This document shows positions 7,887-16,236 of a stretch of 18,709 bases of DNA, piece by piece (positions within the stretch are counted from its first letter, which is position 1; every line of letters starts with the position of its first letter). Location: NCBI GenBank assembly GCA_049647485.1, contig JBARXT010000043.1:1-18709 (forward strand). Reading direction: 5' to 3'. Under the pieces are notes generated by a model, which was given only the letters and a program-made list of their open reading frames with translations, was not told the origin of the DNA and did not search any database. The translations under genes were made by a program, and so were the position numbers. This DNA is from 62-47 sp049647485. GTDB lineage: Bacteria; Pseudomonadota; Alphaproteobacteria; Rhizobiales; Xanthobacteraceae.

Positions 7887-9581
7887 ATGACCGAGACGCC
7901 GAAACAATCGCCGCTTCCCGCCAACGGCCTTGCCGCGCCGCTGCGGATCAAGGTATTCCGGCGCATCTGGTTCGCCAGCCTGCTGTCCAATCTCGGATTG
8001 ATGATCCAGAGCGTCGGCGCCGCCTGGGCCATGACGCAGATGACTTCTGCCGCCGACAAGGTCGCGCTGGTCCAGACCGCCTTGATGCTGCCGATCATGC
8101 TGATATCGATGCCGGCCGGCGCCGTTGCCGATATGTACGACCGGCGGCGGGTGTCGCTGGTGTCACTGGCGATCGCATTGGCGGGGGCGTGCGGCCTGAC
8201 CGTGTTGACGTGGAGCGGGCACATCACGCCCAATCTGCTCCTGATATTCTGCTTCCTGATCGGCAGCGGCATGGCGTTGTTCGGGCCGGCATGGCAGGCC
8301 TCGGTCGCGGAGCAGGTGCCACCGGAGACGCTGCCGTCCGCGGTGGCGCTGAACGGCATCAGCTACAACATCGCGCGCAGTTTCGGCCCGGCCATCGGCG
8401 GCATCGTGGTGGCGGCGGCGGGAGCGGTTGCCGCCTTCGCGGTCAATGCATTGTGTTACGTGCCGCTGCTGGTGGTGATGTTCCTGTGGCGTCGCGTCAG
8501 CGAGCCGTCGCGGCTACCGCGCGAGCGATTGCCGCGCGCCATGGTGTCCGGCTTCCGCTACATCGCCAATTCGCCCTCGATCCGCATCGTGCTGGGTCGC
8601 ACGCTGGTGACCGGCATCGCTGGCGGTTCGATCTCCGCCTTGATGCCGCTGGTGGCGCGCGACCTGTTGCACGGTGGCGCCCAGACTTACGGCATCATGC
8701 TGGGCGCGTTCGGCATGGGCGCGGTGATCGGCGCGCTGAATATCAGCGAAATCCGCAAACGCGTGAACGGCGAGATGGCGGTGCGGCTATGTGCACTGGT
8801 GATGGGCATCGCCATTGTCATCGTCGCCATCAGCAAGCTGGCGGCGATCACGGCTGCGGCTCTGGTGGTGGCCGGCGCGGTGTGGATGCTGGCGGTCGCG
8901 CTGTTCAACATCGGCGTGCAACTGTCGGCGCCACGCTGGGTTGCCGGGCGGTCGCTGGCGGCGTTTCAGGCTTCGATCGCCGGCGGCATCGCCATCGGCA
9001 GTTGGGGGTGGGGCCATCTCGCCGATCTGATCGGCGTCGAAGGCGCATTGATCGTGTCGGGCGTGGCGATGTTCGTCTCGCCAATTCTGGGGCTGTGGAT
9101 GCGGATGCCGCCGGTCGGTGGCCACGATGAAGCCGCCGATCTGCTGGACGATCCCGAGGTGCAGCTGCCACTCACCGGGCGCAGCGGGCCGATCATCGTC
9201 GAGATCGAGTATCGCGTCGATCTCAACCGCGCCCGCACCTTCTATCGCCTGATGCAGATGGTCCAGCTCAGCCGCAAGCGTAACGGCGCTTATGGCTGGT
9301 CGATCGCGCGTGATATCGCCGACCCGCAACTATGGACCGAGCGTTATCACTGCCCGACCTGGTACGACTATCTGCGCCAGCGCAACCGTGCGACCCAGTC
9401 GGAACGCAAGCTGCATCTGCGGGCGATGAAGTTTCATCACGGACTGGAGCCGGTGAAGGTGCGCCGCATGCTGGAACGGCCGTTCGGTTCGGTCCGCTGG
9501 AAAGAGAATTCGCCCGACCCGGCCGCGGTCGCGGCGGTGGAGGTATTGCCGGCCGCCACGCCGGCGGGCGTCAGCACGTGA
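7887..9581 (+). CDS. MFS transporter, MFS_3 (transmembrane secretion effector) type
   Basis: A 564-residue inner-membrane transporter. After a short polar N-terminus (MTETPKQSPLPANG) come about a dozen hydrophobic segments, starting IWFASLLSNLGLMIQSVGAA. The loop-2/3 signature AVADMYDRRRVSL of the major facilitator superfamily is at about residues 80-92. The roughly 130-residue hydrophilic C-terminus (about 435-564) has YRVDLNRARTFYRLMQ and PTWYDYLRQRNRATQSE; I associate this tail with the PF05977 subfamily, which includes enterobactin-exporter-like proteins. Export of a small molecule is likely, the substrate unknown. The first in-frame ATG is 7887; its ribosome binding site is weak (AGG about 12 bases upstream). 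It converges on the 93-residue unknown gene, whose stop is 15 bp away. Confidence 0.9.
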   Translation: MTETPKQSPLPANGLAAPLRIKVFRRIWFASLLSNLGLMIQSVGAAWAMTQMTSAADKVALVQTALMLPIMLISMPAGAVADMYDRRRVSLVSLAIALAGACGLTVLTWSGHITPNLLLIFCFLIGSGMALFGPAWQASVAEQVPPETLPSAVALNGISYNIARSFGPAIGGIVVAAAGAVAAFAVNALCYVPLLVVMFLWRRVSEPSRLPRERLPRAMVSGFRYIANSPSIRIVLGRTLVTGIAGGSISALMPLVARDLLHGGAQTYGIMLGAFGMGAVIGALNISEIRKRVNGEMAVRLCALVMGIAIVIVAISKLAAITAAALVVAGAVWMLAVALFNIGVQLSAPRWVAGRSLAAFQASIAGGIAIGSWGWGHLADLIGVEGALIVSGVAMFVSPILGLWMRMPPVGGHDEAADLLDDPEVQLPLTGRSGPIIVEIEYRVDLNRARTFYRLMQMVQLSRKRNGAYGWSIARDIADPQLWTERYHCPTWYDYLRQRNRATQSERKLHLRAMKFHHGLEPVKVRRMLERPFGSVRWKENSPDPAAVAAVEVLPAATPAGVST

Positions 9582-9596
9582 GCTCCATCGGCGCGG

Positions 9597-9878
9597 CTAG
9601 AGGCCGGTGAAGCCGGCCTTGACCGAATCGATGCTGCCGTCGCGCTCGCGCAGATACGTCAATCCGCAGACCGTGAGCCGGTCGAGGTCGGCCTCACCGG
9701 CGGCGTGGAGTTTTCCGAGATAGTCGATCAGCTTCTCGCGCGCGTCGACGCGATCGTTCTTGCTCCGGTTCGCGAGCAGATTGTAGGTCATCATCACGCG
9801 ATCGATCGCCGCCTGCACTGTGGCTGCGTTCGCGGGTTGATCCGACGCTTGTTCTGCGGGGCTTTGCTCAGGTGCCAT
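9597..9878 (-). CDS. Unknown small protein (93 residues)
   Basis: I do not recognise this gene. From the ATG at 9878 it begins MAPEQSPAEQASDQPANAAT, a polar disordered-looking start, then a helical body with VQAAIDRVMMTYNLLANRSK and REKLIDYLGKLHAAGEADLD, and a C-terminal LTYLRERDGSIDSVKAGFTG. An alternative ATG at 9893 adds five residues and has AGG seven bases upstream. Its start overlaps the end of the preceding 84-residue gene by 11 bp (or 26 bp), which suggests translational coupling. The composition and good GC3 support real coding. A 7-bp hairpin (9601-9619) overlaps the end of the gene close to the convergent MFS stop but lacks a T-run. Confidence 0.68.
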   Translation of the reverse strand: MAPEQSPAEQASDQPANAATVQAAIDRVMMTYNLLANRSKNDRVDAREKLIDYLGKLHAAGEADLDRLTVCGLTYLRERDGSIDSVKAGFTGL

Positions 9879-10122
9879 GAGGGACCTGAGCATCAGCGAC
9901 CTGATCGTGGATGGCCTGATAACGACGAATGGCGCGGTTGGCGATTCGAATCCGGTTGCGGTCGCCGAACTCGAACAACTCGACGATGATTTCCAGCAGC
10001 GATTGGTCGGTTCGGTGAGGGTCGACCAGGATACCGCTTCTGTTCAAGTAATCGGCGGCAATGGAATAAGCCTGTCCGATTACGTCGATATTGATGACCT
10101 GGACGTCGCGTTCAACCAGCAT
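9868..10122 (-). CDS. Unknown small protein (84 residues)
   Basis: Not recognised. The start is decided by a strong ribosome binding site, GGAGGG nine bases before the ATG at 10122. The product begins MLVERDVQVINIDVIGQAYS and continues IAADYLNRSG, an acidic helical centre (QSLLEIIVELFEFGDRNRIR) and a basic-to-polar end (ANRAIRRYQAIHDQVADAQV). No signal peptide or membrane segment is seen; it is probably cytosolic. Codon usage on this strand is typical of the genome, which argues against the 89-residue open frame on the opposite strand. It lies 134 bp beyond leuC, after that gene's terminator, and overlaps the next small gene, so the two form a separate pair. The function is unknown. Confidence 0.72.
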   Translation of the reverse strand: MLVERDVQVINIDVIGQAYSIAADYLNRSGILVDPHRTDQSLLEIIVELFEFGDRNRIRIANRAIRRYQAIHDQVADAQVPHGT

Positions 10123-10198
10123 GGCATTGGCCCTCCAGTGCCATGACAAGTCGCGACAGGGCGCTCCGGTTCCATCGTCGTTCTCCCGAAATCGCCGC

Positions 10199-10233
10199 AA
10201 AGAAAAGCGGCGGCTCCGCAAGGAACCGCCGCT
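10199..10233 (-). terminator. Intrinsic terminator of leuC
   Basis: On the minus strand, AGCGGCGGTTCC (10233-10222), loop TTGC and GGAGCCGCCGCT (10217-10206) form a 12-bp stem with one G-U pair, followed by TTTTCTTT. It starts 24 bp after the leuC stop, so the two downstream small genes need either readthrough or their own promoter. Confidence 0.9.
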
Positions 10234-10256
10234 GGTGATTGTCGAAATAAGAAGCG

Positions 10257-11672
<1,416 letters not shown>

Positions 11673-11736
11673 GGTGTCGGCCTCGAACGGAAATGAAATG
11701 GTGTGGTGCAGGCGGGCGGCGCGCGAGCGCCAGGCG

Positions 11737-11847
11737 TCAGCCCGCGAGGAGCGCGGTCGTCGTCAAGCGGCCGAAGAAGCGCCACGGCAACCGGCTACGG
11801 TCGTCGAGCACAATCCGGGCAACGATCTCTTTGCGATCTGGAACCAT
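11737..11847 (-). CDS. Candidate small ORF (36 residues) upstream of leuC
   Basis: A 36-codon ORF on the minus strand begins at ATG 11847, with AGGA six bases upstream, and ends at TGA 11739-11737, 64 bp before the leuC ATG. The product begins MVPDRKEIVARIVLDDRSRL and ends PWRFFGRLTTTALLAG. It is basic, with a hydrophobic/aromatic WRFF core. Most codons end in G or C, as in real genes here. It has five leucines, two of them in tandem just before the stop, far fewer than a classical leucine leader peptide. It may be a small protein co-transcribed with leuC, a leader peptide, or chance. I do not recognise a family. Confidence 0.5.
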   Translation of the reverse strand: MVPDRKEIVARIVLDDRSRLPWRFFGRLTTTALLAG

Positions 11848-11945
11848 TCCATATCCTAGCACGGACGCAATCGTCCCGACAACGAGGCCGGCCGCACAAG
11901 CTTCATACCCGGCTCAGATAGGCACGACACAGCTTGTTGCATGCA

Positions 11946-11976
11946 ACAAAAAAGCGCGGGTGAGCCCCGCGCTTTT
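11946..11976 (-). terminator. Intrinsic terminator after rplS
   Basis: On the minus strand AAAAGCGCGGG, loop GCTCA, and CCCGCGCTTTTTT form a GC-rich stem with a T-run of six, 24 bp after the rplS stop. The stem is flanked by A and T runs on both sides, so it could also stop transcription from the other strand. It marks the end of the ffh-rpsP-rimM-trmD-rplS cluster. Confidence 0.92.
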
Positions 11977-11999
11977 CGACGTCGCGATGCGACGGGAAA

Positions 12000-12386
12000 T
12001 TACTCGGCGGCAGCGGCCTGCGCGCGGTCCTGCTTCTTCTCGACGATGCGGGCCGACTTGCCGCGCAGGTTGCGCAGGTAATACAGCTTGGCGCGACGCA
12101 CCTTGCCGCGACGCACGACCTTGATCGAGTCGATCATCGGGGACAGCAACGGGAAGACGCGCTCGACGCCCTCGCCATAGGAAATCTTGCGGACGGTGAA
12201 GCTCTCGTTGAGCCCGCCGCCGGAACGGCCGATGCAGACGCCTTCATAGGCCTGCACGCGGGTGCGCTCGCCTTCAACCACCTTGACGTTGACGATCACG
12301 GTGTCGCCGGGGCCGAACTCCGGAATGGTCTTGTTGGCCGACAACTTGTCGAACTGCTCTTTTTCGAGCTGCTGGATGATATTCAT
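12000..12386 (-). CDS. rplS: 50S ribosomal protein L19
   Basis: A 128-residue L19, a 50S protein located at the 30S-50S interface. Family marks are FGPGDTVIVNVKVVEGERTR (24-43), QAYEGVCIGRSGGGLNESFT (45-64), the VERVFPLLSPMI segment and the basic KVRRAKLYYLRNLRGKSARI near the end. The C-terminal tail is Gln/Ala-rich, as in other alphaproteobacteria. The start ATG 12386 gives the conserved MNIIQQLEKEQ. trmD ends 103 bp upstream. That gap holds a short palindrome at 12448-12463 (GCGCGG/CCGCGC) but no terminator, so rplS is likely co-transcribed with trmD. Confidence 0.98.
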   Translation of the reverse strand: MNIIQQLEKEQFDKLSANKTIPEFGPGDTVIVNVKVVEGERTRVQAYEGVCIGRSGGGLNESFTVRKISYGEGVERVFPLLSPMIDSIKVVRRGKVRRAKLYYLRNLRGKSARIVEKKQDRAQAAAAE

Positions 12387-12489
12387 TGCAAAACTCCATC
12401 GACGGCGCGCCAGCCCTCCGGGGCGGCTGCGTGAAACTCGTTATCCTGCGCGGATTTCCGCGCTCCTATACGGCAAAGCGAAGGCGTTG

Positions 12490-13221
12490 TCACCCGTCTG
12501 TCGTGCTTTTTGGTCCTTTTTGGTTGCGGGGCTGGCCGCCACGCGCCGCCCACAGGTCCGGACGACGGTTCCGTGTCAGGCTTTCCGCCTGTTCCCGCCG
12601 CCACGCCGCGACTCTGGCATGGTCGCCGGAGAGCAGGATGTCGGGGATCGGGCGATCCTCGAAACTCTGCGGGCGGGTGTATTGCGGGTATTCCAGTAAT
12701 CCGGCGGAAAAACTCTCGTCGGTTCCGGATTCCAGCTTCCCCATCACGCCCGCCAGCAGCCGGACGCAGGCATCCAGCAGCACCATGGCGGCGATTTCGC
12801 CGCCCGAAAGCACATAGTCGCCGATCGAGACCTCCTCGAGGCCGCGCGCGTCGATCACCCGCTGGTCGATGCCCTCGAAGCGGCCGCAGACGATCAGCGG
12901 GCCGGGGCCGGCGGCAAGTTCAGCCACGCGCGACTGGGTCAATGGCCGACCGCGCGGGCTCATGACCAGCTTAGGGCGATCCGGGGCGATGGCGGCGGCA
13001 TCGATGGCAGCGGCGAGCACGTCGGCGCGCAGCACCATGCCGGGGCCGCCGCCGGCCGGGGTGTCGTCGACGCTGCGATGCTTGTCGGTGGCGGACTCGC
13101 GGATGTCCCGCACCTCCATCTCCCACAGGCCAGTCGCCAGCGCCCGCCCCGCCAGGCTTGCGCCGAGCGGGCCGGGAAACATGCCCGGAAACAGGGTCAG
13201 GATCGTCGCACGCCAGGTCAT
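12490..13221 (-). CDS. trmD: TrmD, tRNA (guanine-37-N1)-methyltransferase
   Basis: TrmD methylates G37 beside the anticodon of tRNAs reading CNN codons for Leu, Pro and Arg, using S-adenosylmethionine and preventing +1 frameshifts. The 243 residues start MTWRATILTLFPGMFPGPLG. They contain DTPAGGGPGMVLR, LVMSPRGRPLTQ, the SPOUT trefoil-knot elements IVCGRFEGIDQR and EVSIGDYVLSGGE, and the LLEYPQYTRP and SGDHARVAAWR motifs towards the C-terminus. The ATG at 13221 is preferred; a TTG 12 bp upstream is also in frame, but the family begins at MTWRA. The ribosome binding site is weak. A 90-bp palindromic repeat separates it from rimM. Confidence 0.98.
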   Translation of the reverse strand: MTWRATILTLFPGMFPGPLGASLAGRALATGLWEMEVRDIRESATDKHRSVDDTPAGGGPGMVLRADVLAAAIDAAAIAPDRPKLVMSPRGRPLTQSRVAELAAGPGPLIVCGRFEGIDQRVIDARGLEEVSIGDYVLSGGEIAAMVLLDACVRLLAGVMGKLESGTDESFSAGLLEYPQYTRPQSFEDRPIPDILLSGDHARVAAWRREQAESLTRNRRPDLWAARGGQPRNQKGPKSTTDG

Positions 13222-13246
13222 CAAGGGCACCAAGTCGGTAGTTCAC

Positions 13247-13336
13247 CGTCATGGCCAGGCTTGTCCCGGCCATCCACGTCTTGAGGCTGAGAAAGAAAGA
13301 CAGACGTGGATGCCCGGGACAAGGCCGGGCATGACG
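13247..13336. repeat. Palindromic intergenic repeat, type B, between rimM and trmD
   Basis: Left arm CGTCATGGCCAGGCTTGTCC (from 13247) pairs with the right arm ending GGGACAAGGCCGGGCATGACG (to 13336); both continue into CATCCACGTC/GACGTGGATG. The 90-bp unit makes a long imperfect hairpin. The same type occurs at 17324-17397. I know this kind of sequence as an abundant dispersed repeat in Bradyrhizobium-group genomes. Here it lies inside the ribosomal-protein gene cluster. Confidence 0.88.
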
Positions 13337-13357
13337 AAGGTGTCAGACGTCGTCTTG

Positions 13358-13888
13358 TTAGTTGTCGTTCGGGGTATCGCCGTCGACCTCGCCCGGCAGG
13401 TCGATCACCACGCGCCCACCGGCGATGTCGACGGTCGGCACCACGGCGTCGGTGAACGGCAGCAGCAAGGTCGCGCCCTTGGGTGGAGCAATCTCGATGA
13501 CGTCACCGGCGCCGAAATTATGGATCGCGACGACGCGGCCGATCGGCGCGCCATCGGGAGAGACTGCGGCGAGATCGATCAGGTCGACATGATAATATTC
13601 GCCGTCTTCGGCAGGCGGCAGCTTTTCGCGCGGGACGTAAAGCTCAAGGCCGTTGAGTTTCTCGGCGTCGTTGCGCGTGGTGACGCCTTGCAGCGTCGCG
13701 ACCAGATGATCCTTGGCCTCGCGCGCGGTGCTCACTTCGAACCGACGCGCGCCGTCCTTGGTGGAAAGCGGTCCGTAATCGAGAACTGCCAACGGATCTT
13801 CGGTGAAGGTCCACAGTTTCACCGCACCGCGCACGCCGTGCGCGGCGCCGATGCGGGCGATGCAAACCTGCTTTGCCACCGCCCCCAC
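13358..13888 (-). CDS. rimM: RimM, 16S rRNA processing/30S maturation factor
   Basis: RimM binds S19 in the 30S head and aids late 16S rRNA maturation. The 176 residues include the N-terminal ARIGAAHGVRGAVKLWTFTE (11-30), the linker GLELYVPREKLPP and the PRC-barrel segment DGEYYHVDLIDLAAVSPDGA followed by IGRVVAIHNFGAGDVIEI and LLLPFTDAVVPTVDI. The start is uncertain: GTG 13888 lies six bases after the rpsP stop and would be translationally coupled to it, while a GTG at 13879 is also in frame. No separate strong ribosome binding site is seen. Gene order rpsP-rimM-trmD-rplS is the classical one. Confidence 0.96.
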   Translation of the reverse strand: MGAVAKQVCIARIGAAHGVRGAVKLWTFTEDPLAVLDYGPLSTKDGARRFEVSTAREAKDHLVATLQGVTTRNDAEKLNGLELYVPREKLPPAEDGEYYHVDLIDLAAVSPDGAPIGRVVAIHNFGAGDVIEIAPPKGATLLLPFTDAVVPTVDIAGGRVVIDLPGEVDGDTPNDN

Positions 13889-13894
13889 GAAACG

Positions 13895-14215
13895 TTACTT
13901 CGCCTCGGCGGCCTTGCGCTCCTTGCGCGGCACGGCCTTTTCCGGGTTGTTGCGCGGCGCGCGCTTCTTGACGCCGGCGGCATCGAGGAAACGCGACACG
14001 CGGTCGGACGGCTGCGCGCCCTTGGCGAGCCAGGCCTTCACCTTCTCCATGTCGAGCTTCAGACGCAGGTCATTGTCCTTCGGCAGCAGCGGATTGAAGT
14101 AACCGAGACGCTCGATAAAGCGGCCGTCGCGCGGAAAGCGCGAGTCGGCGACGACGACATGATAGACCGGACGCTTTTTGGTGCCGGCACGGGCGAGACG
14201 GATAACGACGGACAT
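13895..14215 (-). CDS. rpsP: 30S ribosomal protein S16
   Basis: A 106-residue S16, an early-assembling 30S protein. It has the diagnostic N-terminus MSVVIRLARAGTKKRPVYHV, then VVADSRFPRDGRFIERLGYF, NPLLPKD and the AWLAKGAQPSDRVSRFL segment. The last 25 residues are a lysine/arginine/alanine-rich tail (KKRAPRNNPEKAVPRKERKA), longer than in E. coli and common in alphaproteobacteria. The ATG at 14215 follows a strong AAAGGAGAA site. ffh ends 60 bp upstream without a terminator in between, so the two are probably in one transcript. Confidence 0.98.
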   Translation of the reverse strand: MSVVIRLARAGTKKRPVYHVVVADSRFPRDGRFIERLGYFNPLLPKDNDLRLKLDMEKVKAWLAKGAQPSDRVSRFLDAAGVKKRAPRNNPEKAVPRKERKAAEAK

Positions 14216-14275
14216 GGAGTTCTCCTTTGAAAGTCTGTTCGATTCTGTTGTTGGGTTTGGTTGAGTTTGAAGTGA

Positions 14276-15823
14276 CTATTTCTTCTTCCCTAAGCCGGGA
14301 AAGCCGCCAAGGCCCGGCAGTGTTGGTTTGCCGCTGAGGCCGGTGAGGCCCGGCAGGTTCGGCAATCCGCCACGCAGGCCGGCGGGAAGATCCTTCGGCA
14401 GTTGCGGCAGGCCGTCGGCGCCCTTCGGCAGCTTGTCGGCCATCGCCTTCATCTGCTCCGGCGAAGGCATTCCGCCGCCACCGAATCCCATGGCCTGGGC
14501 GATGCCGGCCATCGGGCCGCGCTTGCCCGATCCCATCATCTTCATCATGTCGGCCATGTTCCGGTGCATCTTGAGCAGCTTGTTGATGTCCTCGACCTTC
14601 TGGCCGCTGCCTGCGGCGATGCGCTTCTTGCGGCTGGCCTTGAGAAGGTCGGGATGCTTGCGCTCCTGCCGCGTCATCGAATCGATGATCGCGGTCTGAC
14701 GCTTCAGGATTTTATCGTCGATGCCGGCATTGGCGATCTGGTTCTTCATCTTGGCGATGCCGGGCATCATGCCCATCAGGCCGCCGATGCCGCCCATGTT
14801 CGCCATCTGCTGCAACTGATCGCGCATGTCGTTGAGGTCGAACTGACCCTTGCGCATCTTCTCGGCGACGCGCGCCGCCTTCTCGGCGTCGATATGCGCG
14901 GCGGCTTTTTCCACCAGCGACACGACGTCGCCCATGCCGAGGATGCGGCCGGCGATACGATCGGGATGAAAGTCTTCCAGCGCGTCGGTCTTTTCGCCAG
15001 TGCCGATCAGCTTGATCGGCTTGCCGGTGACCGCGCGCATCGACAGCGCCGCGCCGCCACGGCCGTCGCCGTCCACGCGGGTGAGCACGATGCCGGTGAG
15101 GCCGACGCGCTGGTCGAACGAGCGCGCGAGATTGACCGCGTCCTGACCGGTCAGCGCATCCGCCACCAGCAGCACCTCATGCGGGTTGGCGGCCGCTTTG
15201 ATGTTGGCCGCCTCGCTCATCATGTCTTCGTCGAGCGTGGTGCGGCCGGCGGTGTCGAGCAGCACGATATCGAAGCCGCCGAGCTTGCCGGCTTCGATGG
15301 CGCGCCGCGCGATCTGTTCCGGCTTCTGGCCTTCGACGATCGGCAGCGTCGCGATCTCGAGATCGCGGCCGAGCACGGCGAGCTGCTCCATCGCCGCCGG
15401 GCGGTAGATGTCGAGCGAGGCCATCAGCACCTTGCGCTTGTCGCGCTGGGTGAGGCGGCGGGCGAGCTTCGCGGTGGTGGTGGTTTTACCGGAGCCCTGC
15501 AAGCCGACCATCATGATCGGCACCGGCGCCGGCGCGTTAAGGTCGATGGTCTGGCCGTCCGAGCCCAGCGTCGCGATGAGCTGGTCGTGGACGATCTTGA
15601 CCACCATCTGGCCCGGCGTCACCGATTTGACGACGGTGGCGCCGACCGCCTGCTCGCGAACCTGCTCGGTGAAGCTGCGCACCACTTCCAGCGCGACGTC
15701 GGCTTCCAGCAATGCGCGACGCACTTCGCGCATCGCCGCATCGACGTCCGCCTCGGTCAGCGCGCCACGGCGCGTCAGCCGATCGAGAATGCCACCAAGC
15801 TTTTCCGACAGATTGTCGAACAC
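14276..15823 (-). CDS. ffh: Ffh, signal recognition particle protein (SRP54)
   Basis: Ffh binds 4.5S RNA and targets nascent inner-membrane proteins to FtsY. The 515 residues show the N domain (1-95, starting MFDNLSEKLGGILDRLTRRG), the G domain with P-loop GLQGSGKTTTT (107-117), DTAGR (190-194), TRVDGDGRGG (248-257, where most Ffh have TKLDGDARGG) and GTGEK, and a methionine-rich M domain (about 325-450: MRDQLQQMANMGGIGGLMGM, then KMHRNMADMMKMMGSG). A Gly/Leu/Pro-rich tail ends LGGFPGLGKKK. The start is GTG 15823 behind AGGAAGGAAAG. A composite palindromic repeat lies just upstream of that ribosome binding site. Confidence 0.98.
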   Translation of the reverse strand: MFDNLSEKLGGILDRLTRRGALTEADVDAAMREVRRALLEADVALEVVRSFTEQVREQAVGATVVKSVTPGQMVVKIVHDQLIATLGSDGQTIDLNAPAPVPIMMVGLQGSGKTTTTAKLARRLTQRDKRKVLMASLDIYRPAAMEQLAVLGRDLEIATLPIVEGQKPEQIARRAIEAGKLGGFDIVLLDTAGRTTLDEDMMSEAANIKAAANPHEVLLVADALTGQDAVNLARSFDQRVGLTGIVLTRVDGDGRGGAALSMRAVTGKPIKLIGTGEKTDALEDFHPDRIAGRILGMGDVVSLVEKAAAHIDAEKAARVAEKMRKGQFDLNDMRDQLQQMANMGGIGGLMGMMPGIAKMKNQIANAGIDDKILKRQTAIIDSMTRQERKHPDLLKASRKKRIAAGSGQKVEDINKLLKMHRNMADMMKMMGSGKRGPMAGIAQAMGFGGGGMPSPEQMKAMADKLPKGADGLPQLPKDLPAGLRGGLPNLPGLTGLSGKPTLPGLGGFPGLGKKK

Positions 15824-15841
15824 GTCAGCTTTCCTTCCTTA

Positions 15842-15984
15842 CCTCGCCCCGTTCTGTACGGGGAGAGGTCGCCGCGTCTTCGCGGCGGGTGAGGGGCAAG
15901 GCACGGCGCTCAATTCATCCGCATCATCTGCGGCGAAGCGCCCCTCACCCCAACCCTCTCCCCACAAGAGCGGGGCGAGGGAGA
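15842..15984. repeat. Composite palindromic repeat in the ffh leader
   Basis: Left block CCTCGCCCCGTTCTGTACGG onward (15842-15897) and right block (15939-15984, ending GAGCGGGGCGAGGGAG) are inverted copies of each other around about 40 bp of unrelated sequence. The left block contains two smaller hairpins, one pairing CCCCG with CGGGG near 15847-15862 and one CGCCGCG-TCTT-CGCGGCG (15870-15887). The unit type (CCTCTCCCC...GGGGCGAGGGAG) is familiar as a dispersed repeat in Bradyrhizobium relatives. It begins about 4 bp upstream of the ffh ribosome binding site. Confidence 0.82.
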
Positions 15985-16236
15985 GACAAAACACGTTTGC
16001 GCCCGAGGGCGCACAGCGCTGTCGGGCGTTGGCCTCCGGTCTCAAGGGCCGGGCGGCGGGTCGAAAAGAACATCTTTCCGAGAAGTTGGGCGGTTAAACG
16101 CCGGTTGCGCGCCAAAGTCAACAAAAGTGCGTTAAAATCGACATCCTCGAATGCGATGCGGAACGCCGAAATAGATAATCCAATCAATTGTCTAGCACGT
16201 CTTGCCGAATCCCGTGATTTTTGGCCCAATCCACCG
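15985..16236. other. Intergenic region between ffh leader repeat and MBL gene
   Basis: About 250 bp without a convincing gene. It separates the divergent ffh and metallo-hydrolase genes and should hold both promoters unless ffh starts inside the repeat. An open frame runs through it in phase with the hydrolase, but its residues do not resemble the family. AT-rich patches at 16120-16140 and 16165-16195 are possible promoter sites; no consensus pair is convincing. Confidence 0.45.

Noticed and set aside
9877..10146. 89-codon plus-strand frame opposite the 84-residue small gene
   Set aside because: It looks protein-like, but it lacks a ribosome binding site, while the minus-strand frame has GGAGGG at good spacing and better codon usage.
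11737..11847. Classical leucine leader-peptide attenuator for leuC
   Set aside because: Only two tandem Leu codons, and no alternative terminator with a T-run before leuC; kept as a small ORF without this claim.
14402..15892. 496-codon plus-strand open frame opposite ffh
   Set aside because: Long but His/Arg/Asp-rich and exactly opposite the well-conserved ffh; it is open only because of the GC3 bias of ffh codons.
15712..16236. Upstream extension of the metallo-hydrolase frame
   Set aside because: The extension passes through the start of ffh and the palindromic repeat and would bury the Tat signal that begins at 16237.
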